From an uncultured Lachnospiraceae bacterium (GTDB lineage: Bacteria > Bacillota > Clostridia > Lachnospirales > Lachnospiraceae), in the NCBI GenBank assembly GCA_910584695.1, contig CAJUBR010000024.1, forward strand, positions 1-35,817: a stretch of DNA of 35,817 nucleotides. The letters are read 5' to 3'. The notes beneath the pieces are model-generated. The model made no database searches, was not told the DNA's origin, and saw only the letters and a program-made list of their open reading frames with translations. The position numbers and the translations under genes were made by a program. This document shows, in pieces, positions 1 to 8,317 of this stretch. The stretch's first letter is position 1; the number at the start of each line of letters is the position of its first letter.

Positions 1-2
1 AT

Positions 3-1910
3 AGTGGAAAAAGTGCTGACAATTTCTTATTCGGAGAAGTCAGTAAAATAGGAGATAATAGTATAATGGTAAAAGTCGGAACCATGAAGGAGAGAAAGCA
101 GGGAGAACAGTCTAAAGAGGGAGAACCGATGTCCTCTCAGGATGATGGGGAAGTGAAAGGAACAGATACAGATGAAGACAAAGGACAACAGCCTCCGCAG
201 GAGGGAGAGCCGCCTTCCATACTAGAATTAACAGGTGAAGAAAAGGAAATTCGTGTTACCGGTGATACTGTCATAAAAAGACAGGAAAAACCCGGAAAGC
301 AGCAAGGTGATATGAATAAAGTATCGGAAATGCCGGATCATTTAAAAGACAATGGACTGAATGAAGAACAATCGTCTGAATTATCGGATAAGGAGAATCA
401 GAATAATAGAGAAGTACCAAAAATGTCAGATAGAGAATTTCCCGATAAGCAGGAGGCAGAAAGCATTACGTTAGAAGATATTTCAGAAGGAGATGCCGTT
501 TCCGTTACTTTGGATAAAGATGGAAATGCCAGTGAGATTACCGTAATGTCTTTTGGCCGGAATATGGGTCAGCCGGGAGGAGGTATGACGCAATCCGGAG
601 GTGTGGAACACTATGAGGCAGTAACGGAATATACCACTGACTCTGAAATAGAAGAAGAAAACATTACATCTACTGGTAAAGATGAAAATGCAATCCATAT
701 TCTAAACGGAGCAAATGCATCCGTAAATGATATTACTGTTTCGAGAACTTCATCTGATAGTACCGGAGGCGATAATTCCAGTTTTTATGGCGTTGGTGCA
801 GCACTTCTTGCTACAGACGGCAATGCCTATATAAAAGGCAGTACCGTTGGAACAGATTCGTCTGGCGGTACAGGAATTTTTGCATACGATAAGGGAACCG
901 TATATGTGGCAGATACGGATATTTCCACAAAGCAGGATACCTCTGGCGGTGTTCATGTTGCAGGCGGCGGAAGTCTGTATGCATGGGATTTGGATGTGGA
1001 GACGAATGGGGAGTCTTCTGCTGCAATTAGAAGTGACCGCGGCGGTGGGAAAATGGTTGTGGATGGTGGAAGCTATATTTCAAAAGGAACCGGTTCTCCT
1101 GCCATATACAGTACAGCAGACATTTCGGTAAATGATGCAGAATTAGCAGCAAAAAGTTCAGAGGCGGTATGTATTGAGGGATTCAATTCTGTTCATCTGT
1201 ATGACTCGGACCTGAAGGGAAATATGAGTGATGACAGCCGCAATGATTGTACGTGGAATGTGATTCTGTATCAAAGTACGTCTGGTGATTCAGAGATAGG
1301 AAACAGTATATTTGAGATGAATGGCGGAACCTTAGAAGCCGGAAATGGCGGAATGTTCTATACAACTAATACAGAATCCACCATTACTCTTTTCGATGTA
1401 AACATTACCTATGCAGAGGATAGTGAATTTTTCTTAAGATGTACAGGAAATGATAACCAGCGTGGATGGGGAACATCAGGGGAAAACGGTGCAGACTGTC
1501 TCTTTACAGCAATAAATCAGGATATGGAAGGTAATGTTGTATGGGACAGCATTAGCAAGCTGGATTTTTATCTGACAGATGGCAGTATGTTAAAGGGTGC
1601 TGTTTTAGAAGACGAAACCTTTGCTGGAGAAAACGGAGACGGTTACAGTAATCTCTATATTGGAGAGGAATGTAGATGGACGGTAACCGGTGACAGTGTA
1701 TTAAGCGGGTTATTTTGTGCCGGAACAATAGAAGATGAAAATGGGAAAACAGTTACCGTGAAGGGAAAGGATGGAAAGATATATGTAAAAGGTGACAGCA
1801 GTTATACCGTAACAGTAGATAATTATGAAGATACGGCGGATTTATCTGGTGCTTCTGCCCTAACCAGATGGGAAGATGTCAGGGTAGAAAGACCGGCAGG
1901 ATTGGAATAG
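3..1910 (+). CDS. Beta-helix-like surface/secreted protein with DUF5666-like N-terminal part (5' partial)
   Basis: The frame is open to the left window edge. The codons before the ATG at 66 read as protein (FGEVSKIGDNSI, then MVKVGTMKE), so the ATG at 66 is probably internal and the true start, with any signal peptide, lies outside the window. The first part (GEVSKIGDNSIMVKVG, ILELTGEEKEIRVTGDT, ITLEDISEGDAVSVTLD) has the strand pattern I associate with DUF5666-type domains, interrupted by a charged low-complexity stretch. From about codon 170 of the ATG-66 frame onward, short Gly/Asn/Asp-rich strands recur (GNAYIKGSTVG, GTVYVADTDI, GSLYAWDLDV), typical of a right-handed parallel beta-helix. 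No enzyme motif is visible. It lies 17 bp upstream of the adaptor gene of an ABC exporter and is probably cotranscribed, so it may be a surface protein working with that exporter, or its cargo. Function unknown. Confidence 0.75.
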   Translation, partial: SGKSADNFLFGEVSKIGDNSIMVKVGTMKERKQGEQSKEGEPMSSQDDGEVKGTDTDEDKGQQPPQEGEPPSILELTGEEKEIRVTGDTVIKRQEKPGKQQGDMNKVSEMPDHLKDNGLNEEQSSELSDKENQNNREVPKMSDREFPDKQEAESITLEDISEGDAVSVTLDKDGNASEITVMSFGRNMGQPGGGMTQSGGVEHYEAVTEYTTDSEIEEENITSTGKDENAIHILNGANASVNDITVSRTSSDSTGGDNSSFYGVGAALLATDGNAYIKGSTVGTDSSGGTGIFAYDKGTVYVADTDISTKQDTSGGVHVAGGGSLYAWDLDVETNGESSAAIRSDRGGGKMVVDGGSYISKGTGSPAIYSTADISVNDAELAAKSSEAVCIEGFNSVHLYDSDLKGNMSDDSRNDCTWNVILYQSTSGDSEIGNSIFEMNGGTLEAGNGGMFYTTNTESTITLFDVNITYAEDSEFFLRCTGNDNQRGWGTSGENGADCLFTAINQDMEGNVVWDSISKLDFYLTDGSMLKGAVLEDETFAGENGDGYSNLYIGEECRWTVTGDSVLSGLFCAGTIEDENGKTVTVKGKDGKIYVKGDSSYTVTVDNYEDTADLSGASALTRWEDVRVERPAGLE

Positions 1911-1927
1911 GCAAGGAGGATAACATA

Positions 1928-4324
1928 GTGAAAAAGTGGAATTTCAGTATAAATCGATATATAAACCGGTGGAAAGTTCTATCAAAAAAGAAAAAAGTGA
2001 TTTTTATTTTTCTTGCAGCCGTTCTTGTAATTTCAGGGAGTGTGTTTCTGATTCGAGGAAGAAAAATGCCGCAGGCAGAAAATATTGTGCAGGAGGTAAC
2101 CGCAAAGACAGGAGATATTTCCAATACCATTGTGGGTACAGGAAATCTGGAAGCGGATGATTCCTATTCTATAACGATTCCTTCCGGTATTGTGATAGAG
2201 GAAGTGAAGGTAGAAAGTGGGGATCCTGTATCAAAGGGAGATATATTGGCAGTCTTAAATAAAGAGTCGGTTTTCAGTGCAATGGAAACCGTGCAGGAAG
2301 AGATCGAAGCTTTGGATAAAAAGATAAATTCCGGCAAAAACGGTACACAAACAGAGACGATTGCTGCGAAAGTCAGTGGAAGAATTAAAAAAATCTATGC
2401 CAAACAAGATAGTGACGTCACAGATAGCATGATAGAAAATGGGGGACTGATTCTTATGTCGATTGATGGAGAAATGGCGGTTGATCTTGATAATGTATCC
2501 AATGTTTCGAAAGGCGATACGGTTGTGGTTATACTTTCAGATGATACAGAGGAAGAAGGAACCGTGGCGAGTGTAGGTGAAGAAATCTGTACGGTAACTT
2601 TTACAGATGCAAATGCACAAATAAATGAAAAGGTAAAGGTAAAAACAGAAGATGGCTCATCTCTGGGACGTGGAGAAGCGTATATTCATCAAGAACTCAA
2701 AATCACGGCTACAGGGGGAATCGTGTCAAAAATTCATGTCAAAGAGAACGATAAAGTATCCGGCGGATCTTCGTTACTTACATTAAAAACAAATGAACAG
2801 TCGGCAGAATACCAACAGCTTATTGTGGAAAGGGAGAGGTTGGCAAAAAGTTTACAGAAATTGGTTTTAATGGCGGAGGCAGGAACAATTACGGCAGATA
2901 TGGACGGAACGATAGGGGAAGTAAATGTATCAGGGGAAAAAGAGGCTTCCGTCAGCACTGGAACCGGTAGTGACAGCCTGACCCAGGTAAGAGTAAAATC
3001 TGATTCTGATACCCGGACCGGATATGCCCTTATGAATCTATCCAGCGTATCATCTAACAAAGAAATACAGACAGAAAACACACAGACAGAAAATATAGAT
3101 CAAGGACAGGACACTAATGATATAGGATCAGAAAAGAAGAGTAAATTGAACATTCAGTTCCGGATTGAAGAGAGCGGAACGGATAACCAGAACACACTGG
3201 TGCTGCCGTCTCCAAGAACCGGAGAGACTCCGAAAAAAGAGATCACGGCTGCAGACGGAAGCTATACTGGTAAAGTGTCATGGAATCCGGGAGATAGTAT
3301 ATTTGCAGAGGAAACAGCCTATCAGGCGAATGTTACATTATATGCTTCCGAAAATTATGTGTTTGACAGCGGCAGTATTTCAGGGGTGCAAAGTGGTTTG
3401 TTATCAGGGATAACGGTATCGGAGGATGGAAAGACATTAACTTTTTGCCTGACTTTTTCTTCTACTGAAAAGGCAGAACAAGCAGAAAGTGGAGGTTCTA
3501 AAGAAGAGAAACCGGCTGTTAACGGAGGAAATACTGCCAGCGGGAATCAAAATACCAGTGAAAATACAGCAGCAAATAGTAAATTATCCGGGAATCAGAC
3601 AACAGGAAAGGTAGCGGGAACAGCAGTTTCTACAAACAGTGGTTCACAGGGAGCTTCTTCTACCGATACAGAGGATACTTCTGATAGGAAAGAAGTGACT
3701 GCATTTACACTGTCATCAGATGAAAATATGATACTTTTGGTAAGTGTGGATGAATTGGATATTAATTCTGTATCCAGTAATCAGGAAGCCGAAGTTGTAT
3801 TGGATGCGATAGACGATGAAACATTTGCCGGAACGGTTACAAAAGTTGGAAACATTGCCAGCAGTGCATCCGGCGGTGTTGCAAAATACAGTGTGGAAAT
3901 TACGATTCCAAAGAATGAGGAGATGAAGGCTGGCATGAATGCTTCTGCGACGATTGTAATTGAAAATAAGGAAAATGTTGTCAAAATACCGGTTCAAGCC
4001 CTTCAGGAAAAAGGGAATAGGGTGTTTGTGTATACTAAAAAAGATAATGACGGAATTCTTTCCGGAGAGAAGGAAGTAATCACAGGTCTATCCGGTGGGA
4101 ATATGGTAGAAATTACGGAAGGTCTTTCGGAGGGGGATGTAGTGTATTATCAAAAAACCGGTAGTACATCCGGTGAATCTTTTGATAGAAAGTCAGGAGG
4201 AAAAGATGGTTTCGGAGATTTTCCAACAGGAGGAGTTCCGGGTAAAGGAGATTTTCAAGGTGGCAGCAGATTCCCTGGAGATGATTCCTCTGGCGGACCA
4301 GGAGACAGGGGAGGAAATCAATGA
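1928..4324 (+). CDS. HlyD/MacA-type membrane-fusion adaptor of an ABC exporter, with large extracellular insertion
   Basis: The GTG at 1928 is chosen as start because AAGGAGG lies at 1913-1919; this gives 798 residues. A basic segment and one membrane helix lie at about 18-43. A lipoyl-like hairpin domain follows (TGNLEADDSYSITIPSGIV ... EEVKVESGDPVSKGDILAVL), and a second such element at about 255-300 (ITATGGIVSKIHVKENDKVSGG). A beta-barrel/membrane-proximal part at about 590-720 (FAGTVTKVGN, MKAGMNASATIVI, VVKIPVQAL) is typical of the HlyD/MacA family. Family members are usually near 400 residues. The extra length comes from an Ig-like region at about 406-515 (VSWNPGDSIFAEETAYQANV), a Ser/Thr/Asn-rich linker at about 515-590, and a Gly-rich tail. 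The stop overlaps the ATPase start as ATGA, so translation is probably coupled. The protein should bridge the MacB-like permease to the cell-surface space. Confidence 0.85.
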   Translation: MKKWNFSINRYINRWKVLSKKKKVIFIFLAAVLVISGSVFLIRGRKMPQAENIVQEVTAKTGDISNTIVGTGNLEADDSYSITIPSGIVIEEVKVESGDPVSKGDILAVLNKESVFSAMETVQEEIEALDKKINSGKNGTQTETIAAKVSGRIKKIYAKQDSDVTDSMIENGGLILMSIDGEMAVDLDNVSNVSKGDTVVVILSDDTEEEGTVASVGEEICTVTFTDANAQINEKVKVKTEDGSSLGRGEAYIHQELKITATGGIVSKIHVKENDKVSGGSSLLTLKTNEQSAEYQQLIVERERLAKSLQKLVLMAEAGTITADMDGTIGEVNVSGEKEASVSTGTGSDSLTQVRVKSDSDTRTGYALMNLSSVSSNKEIQTENTQTENIDQGQDTNDIGSEKKSKLNIQFRIEESGTDNQNTLVLPSPRTGETPKKEITAADGSYTGKVSWNPGDSIFAEETAYQANVTLYASENYVFDSGSISGVQSGLLSGITVSEDGKTLTFCLTFSSTEKAEQAESGGSKEEKPAVNGGNTASGNQNTSENTAANSKLSGNQTTGKVAGTAVSTNSGSQGASSTDTEDTSDRKEVTAFTLSSDENMILLVSVDELDINSVSSNQEAEVVLDAIDDETFAGTVTKVGNIASSASGGVAKYSVEITIPKNEEMKAGMNASATIVIENKENVVKIPVQALQEKGNRVFVYTKKDNDGILSGEKEVITGLSGGNMVEITEGLSEGDVVYYQKTGSTSGESFDRKSGGKDGFGDFPTGGVPGKGDFQGGSRFPGDDSSGGPGDRGGNQ

Positions 4325-4992
4325 TTCAGTTAAGAGACGTATCTAAAATTTATGAAATGGGGCAGGATACCGTATATGCCCTAAATCATGCCAATATCCA
4401 AATTGCAAAGGGTGAATTTGTCAGTATTATTGGTCCTTCCGGAAGCGGAAAATCAACCATGATGAATATTATCGGATGTCTGGATACCGCTGATTCGGGA
4501 GAGTATATTTTAGATGGTGTGCCAATGAAGGAATATTCCGAAAGGGAGCTGGCAAAAATCAGAAACAAAAAGATTGGTTTTATCTTTCAGGATTTTAACC
4601 TTCTGCCGAGGCTTACTGCTGAAGAAAATGTGGAACTGCCCCTGATTTACCAGGGAGTGCCTGTTGCAGAGAGAACGAAAAGGGTAGAAGAGGCATTAGA
4701 CCGTGTAGGACTTTCCCACAGAAAGTTTCATAAACCAGCAGAACTTTCAGGGGGACAGCAGCAGAGAGTTTCCATTGCAAGAGCACTCGTGACAACACCC
4801 ACATTGTTTCTGGCAGATGAGCCCACTGGTAATCTGGATTCAAAAACAGGAGAAGAGATCATGACATTGTTTCATCAGCTTCATAAAGCAGGTAATACCA
4901 TTGTGCTGATTACCCATGACCAGTATATAGCAGATGAGGCAGAAAGAAAAATATATATTAAGGACGGACTGGTAAAAGAGGTGAAGATATGA
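4321..4992 (+). CDS. MacB/LolD-type ABC transporter ATP-binding protein
   Basis: A 223-residue cytoplasmic ATPase with all ABC motifs: Walker A GPSGSGKST at 38-46, Q-loop Gln90, signature LSGGQ at 142-146, Walker B ending LADEPT at 164-169, and switch His199 in ITHD. The QQQR after the signature and the DEPTGNLDS run are typical of the MacB/LolD/FtsE branch, whose partners are FtsX-fold permeases. Its start overlaps the adaptor stop, and its stop overlaps the permease start (ATGA both times), so the three proteins are probably made together. Expected role: ATP hydrolysis driving the mechanotransmission-type exporter formed with the next gene. Substrate unknown; antimicrobial peptide, lipid or peptide export are all possible. 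Confidence 0.93.
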   Translation: MIQLRDVSKIYEMGQDTVYALNHANIQIAKGEFVSIIGPSGSGKSTMMNIIGCLDTADSGEYILDGVPMKEYSERELAKIRNKKIGFIFQDFNLLPRLTAEENVELPLIYQGVPVAERTKRVEEALDRVGLSHRKFHKPAELSGGQQQRVSIARALVTTPTLFLADEPTGNLDSKTGEEIMTLFHQLHKAGNTIVLITHDQYIADEAERKIYIKDGLVKEVKI

Positions 4993-6203
4993 TAAGGCAA
5001 ACATTAAAAATGGCTTGGAATGCAGTTCTTGCCAACAAGATGCGTACATTTTTAACAATGCTTGGGATTATTATTGGAGTTGCTGCGTTAATTGTTTTAG
5101 TGTCCATTGCCGATGGGGCAACCGCATCGGTGTCTGATCAAATTTCCCAGATGGGGTCTGATTATCTGACGATAAAGATTACCGATGATAAGGAAAATCC
5201 ATTGCGGCTTTCCGAATTTTCTAAGCTTTTTGAAGATGATGCCATTGAAACGGCTGCACCAATGGCAGGAACCAGTGTTACAGGAAAGAGCGGTTATACA
5301 GACGGAACCATGACTCTTTACGGAACGACAGGTGCCTATTTTCAGATTATGGATATGGAGCTTTTATGTGGAAGATTTTTAAAGCAGGCAGATGTGAATA
5401 ATAATTCTTATGTGATTGTAATTACGAAAGATACGGCTGTAGAATTTTTTGGTCATGCTGCCGCAGAAGGAGAATCCCTTTCTTTAGACGGAAGAACATT
5501 TCAGGTTGTAGGTGTTTTATCAGAAGATAGCAGTCAGCAAACAGGTTTTACAATAAGAGACTCCAATGAAGACAGTACACAAAGTGTTACTTTAGAAGGA
5601 TATATTCCCTATTCTACATGTGCAAGAATGGGAAACAATGCTTTGAATATTATGCAGTTTTACGTATCATCTAATGATGAAAAATCTATGGAGCAGGCCG
5701 AAGCAGCAGTAGAACAGATTATGCTTGAAAGATTCAAATCAGATGAGGATGCATTTTCGATTCAGAACCAGTCTGAGATTATGGATACTATGCAGGAGGT
5801 AAATCATACATTGTCCCTGATGATAGGCGGAATCGCTGCAATTTCGCTTTTGGTAGGTGGAATTGGAATTATGAATATCATGCTGGTATCGGTTACAGAA
5901 AGAACAAGGGAAATTGGAATCCGTAAAGCGATTGGAGCAAGCAGGGAAAGCATAATGATGCAGTTCCTTATGGAGGCTTTGATTGTGAGTCTGGCAGGAT
6001 GTCTGGCGGGAATTTTATTTTCGGGGATTGCACTTTGGGTAGTCGGAGGAGTTGCGGGGGATAGCATGAGTGTTCATATGGATGGAAAGGTAGTATGGAT
6101 ATCCGTTATTTTTTCAGGAATCATTGGTATTGTATTTGGAATTTATCCTGCAAATAAGGCAGCCTATAAGAAACCCATTGAGGCATTGAGGTATTCGGGG
6201 TAA
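4989..6203 (+). CDS. MacB-type ABC transporter permease (FtsX domain)
   Basis: A 404-residue membrane protein with MacB topology. One N-terminal helix is preceded by KMRTFLTMLGIIIGV, the usual MacB start. A large extracytoplasmic domain spans about 45-275. Three C-terminal helices follow, at about 278-305 (IGGIAAISLLVGGIGIMNIM), 330-360 and 372-392, ending with IYPANKAAYKKPIEALR, the typical MacB C-terminus. The conserved ERTREIGIRKAIGA loop after the second helix is present and should contact the ATPase. It is the last gene of the export operon proper; a separate promoter follows before the regulator gene. Confidence 0.93.
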   Translation: MIRQTLKMAWNAVLANKMRTFLTMLGIIIGVAALIVLVSIADGATASVSDQISQMGSDYLTIKITDDKENPLRLSEFSKLFEDDAIETAAPMAGTSVTGKSGYTDGTMTLYGTTGAYFQIMDMELLCGRFLKQADVNNNSYVIVITKDTAVEFFGHAAAEGESLSLDGRTFQVVGVLSEDSSQQTGFTIRDSNEDSTQSVTLEGYIPYSTCARMGNNALNIMQFYVSSNDEKSMEQAEAAVEQIMLERFKSDEDAFSIQNQSEIMDTMQEVNHTLSLMIGGIAAISLLVGGIGIMNIMLVSVTERTREIGIRKAIGASRESIMMQFLMEALIVSLAGCLAGILFSGIALWVVGGVAGDSMSVHMDGKVVWISVIFSGIIGIVFGIYPANKAAYKKPIEALRYSG

Positions 6204-6205
6204 GG

Positions 6206-6235
6206 TTGCGTATTTTGTAATTTTTCTGGTATAAT
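6206..6235 (+). promoter_or_regulatory. Putative sigma-A promoter for the regulator/kinase pair
   Basis: TTGCGT at 6206-6211 and TATAAT at 6230-6235 are separated by 18 bp, and TGG just before the -10 makes it an extended -10. It lies in the 60-bp gap between the ABC permease and the response regulator, so the two-component genes can be expressed independently of the exporter genes upstream. By-eye prediction. Confidence 0.6.
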
Positions 6236-6263
6236 GATAAATCATGCAAAAGGAGGGAGCGGC

Positions 6264-6935
6264 ATGCGTCTTTTATTGGCAGAAGACGAGAAAGAACTTT
6301 CCAATGCTCTTATGGAAATTTTAAAACATAGCCATTATTCGGTAGATGCGGTCTATAATGGTGAAGATGTTCTGACTTATTTAGAATCAGAGAACTATGA
6401 TGGTCTTATCTTAGACATTATGATGCCGAAAATGGATGGTATTACAGTATTGAAAAAAATCAGGAAACATGGGAATACGATACCTGTGTTGATCCTTACT
6501 GCAAAGTCAGATGTTGACGACCGGGTGTTAGGGCTCGACAGCGGTGCGGATGATTATTTAAGCAAACCTTTTGCGGCAAAAGAATTGTTAGCAAGAGTTC
6601 GTGCAATTACCAGAAGAAGGAATGAAGCTGTCTGTGCCGTGCTGACCTTCGGAAATCTTTCTTTGAATTGTACAAATTTTGAACTTAGTACGGAGTCAGG
6701 TTCCTGCCATCTTCCAAATAAAGAATTTCAGATGCTGGAGATGTTGATTGCGAATCCGGGACATTTAATTTCTACAGAACGGTTTATGGAAAAAATATGG
6801 GGATTCGATAGTGAAGCAGAGCTGAATGTGGTATGGGTATATATTTCTTATATTAGAAAAAAACTGTCGGCGTTAGGCGCAAATGTACAGATAAAGGCAA
6901 CCCGCAATCAGGGATATTCTTTGGAGGAACTGTAA
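6264..6935 (+). CDS. OmpR/PhoB-family response regulator (exporter-linked two-component system)
   Basis: The start is the ATG at 6264, behind AGGAGGG at 6251-6257; an in-frame ATG at 6234 has no good ribosome binding site. The product is 223 residues. The receiver domain has the acidic pair AEDE near the N-terminus, phosphoacceptor Asp51 (LDIMMP), a Thr/Ala switch (ILTAKSD) and Lys101 (SKPF). A C-terminal winged helix of OmpR type runs from about 125 to 222 (LPNKEFQMLEMLI ... VYISYIRKKLSALGANVQIKATRNQGY). The stop overlaps the kinase ATG by one base. Position suggests that it controls the upstream beta-helix/exporter genes, as in many Firmicute ABC-exporter/two-component modules, but no target operator was identified. 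Confidence 0.93.
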   Translation: MRLLLAEDEKELSNALMEILKHSHYSVDAVYNGEDVLTYLESENYDGLILDIMMPKMDGITVLKKIRKHGNTIPVLILTAKSDVDDRVLGLDSGADDYLSKPFAAKELLARVRAITRRRNEAVCAVLTFGNLSLNCTNFELSTESGSCHLPNKEFQMLEMLIANPGHLISTERFMEKIWGFDSEAELNVVWVYISYIRKKLSALGANVQIKATRNQGYSLEEL

Positions 6936-8164
6936 TGATTAAAAGTTTAAGAAAAAGATTTATTATCGTTGCGATGTGTTCGACTTTTTTGGTACTGGCT
7001 GTCATTATGGGAACTGTAAATATTGCAAATTATTGCCGGATGTTAAACCGGGCAGATAATATGACAGCAATCCTGGCAGAGAATGATGGGGAATCGGTCA
7101 GATTATTTCCGGATGGAAAGAAGAAACAAAGAGACTTTAGAAAAAAGTTTGAGAGAGATGATTTTTCACCGGAAACACGTTTCTTTTCAGTGGTATTAGA
7201 CGAGGAAGGAAACGTGTTATTTTGTAATGTAGACAAAATTGCCTCGATTAGTGAAGAAGAAGCCGGAGCGTATGCTAAAAAGGTATTTAGAAATAACATT
7301 GTAAAGGGTTTTGAGGGTGAATACCGTTACAGGAAAGAAGTTTTTGGAGAGGATGAATTGCTCATCTTTTTAAATTGCAGACAGGAACTTTTTATGTTTC
7401 AGTCTTTTGTGGTGACCAGTCTTTCTGTGTCACTGTTCGGATTTATAGCAGTATCCGTGTTAATTATTGTTTTTTCTAAAATTGTATTTCAACCGGTGGC
7501 AGAGAGTTATGAGAATCAGAAACGTTTTATTACGGATGCCAGCCATGAAATTAAGACGCCTCTTACGATTATTGATGCAAATACAGAAGTATTGGAAATG
7601 GAAAGAGGAGAAAATCAATGGACAAAAAGCACAAGGAATCAGGTGAAAAGGCTTACATTATTAACACAGCAGTTAATTACTTTAGCTAAGCTGGATGAAA
7701 GGAATGTTATATTAGAAAAATTGAAATTTTCTATCTCGGATGCTGTGCTCGAAAGTATACAGCCATTTTGTTCGTTAGCCCAGACACAGAATAAACAGTT
7801 AGATATAAAGATTGAAGAAAATATCTGCTTTTTAGGAGATGAAAAGTCGATTCGGCAGATGGTGGGGATTTTGATGGATAATGCAATAAAGTATTCTGCC
7901 GCTGGTGGGGAGATTCGTGTGTCTTTAAAAAGAAAAGGGAAAAAAATTCAATTGATAATCTTTAATGAGACAGAGGACATTCCAAAGGGAAAATTGGATG
8001 TTTTATTTGAACGATTTTACCGGCTGGATACTTCCAGAAATTCTGAAACAGGAGGTTCCGGAATCGGTTTGTCTGTGGTAAAGGCAATTGTATTGTCCCA
8101 AGGAGGAAAAGTAAATGCTTATAGTGCAGATGGAAACAGCCTGACAGTTGAAGTCATACTGTAG
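6935..8164 (+). CDS. Sensor histidine kinase partner of the upstream regulator
   Basis: 409 residues. A first membrane helix at about 8-31, an extracytoplasmic sensor of roughly 125 residues, and a second helix at about 158-183 place the sensor outside the cell. The HisKA motif DASHEIKTPLTI carries phosphorylatable His204. The ATPase part has an N-box (MDNAIKYSA), LFERFYRLD, and a G-box (GGSGIGLSVVKAI). The usual DxGxGI G1 box is degenerate: the sequence there is IIFNETEDIPKG. The same deviation occurs in some Firmicute kinases, so activity is still likely. Translation is coupled to the regulator by the TAATG overlap. The signal is unknown. Confidence 0.92.
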   Translation: MIKSLRKRFIIVAMCSTFLVLAVIMGTVNIANYCRMLNRADNMTAILAENDGESVRLFPDGKKKQRDFRKKFERDDFSPETRFFSVVLDEEGNVLFCNVDKIASISEEEAGAYAKKVFRNNIVKGFEGEYRYRKEVFGEDELLIFLNCRQELFMFQSFVVTSLSVSLFGFIAVSVLIIVFSKIVFQPVAESYENQKRFITDASHEIKTPLTIIDANTEVLEMERGENQWTKSTRNQVKRLTLLTQQLITLAKLDERNVILEKLKFSISDAVLESIQPFCSLAQTQNKQLDIKIEENICFLGDEKSIRQMVGILMDNAIKYSAAGGEIRVSLKRKGKKIQLIIFNETEDIPKGKLDVLFERFYRLDTSRNSETGGSGIGLSVVKAIVLSQGGKVNAYSADGNSLTVEVIL

Positions 8165-8265
8165 AACCGGAAAAAGGAATCATTGCCAGTTCATTACAAA
8201 GACTAAAATAAAGGAAATTCAGAAAAACAACAGAATCGCGAAATAAATGTATCATCTATAAAATG

Positions 8266-8313
8266 AAAAAAGGTCGCTGCATCCCGCATATAATAAAGAT
8301 GCAACGACCTTTT
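8266..8313 (-). terminator. Rho-independent terminator of argG (possibly bidirectional)
   Basis: An inverted repeat lies at 8266-8283 (AAAAAGGTCGCTGCATC on the plus strand) and 8298-8313 (GATGCAACGACCTTTT), with one G-T wobble. On the minus strand the stem is followed by a run of T, five bases after the argG stop, as expected for a terminator. On the plus strand the T-run is shorter; it may also end transcription from the kinase gene. Confidence 0.85.
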
Positions 8314-8317
8314 GATA

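Noticed and set aside
66..68. ATG at 66 as the true start of the first gene
   Set aside because: The frame is open and protein-like back to base 3 (FGEVSKIGDNSI), and a surface protein without a signal peptide would be odd, so the gene very probably begins outside the window.
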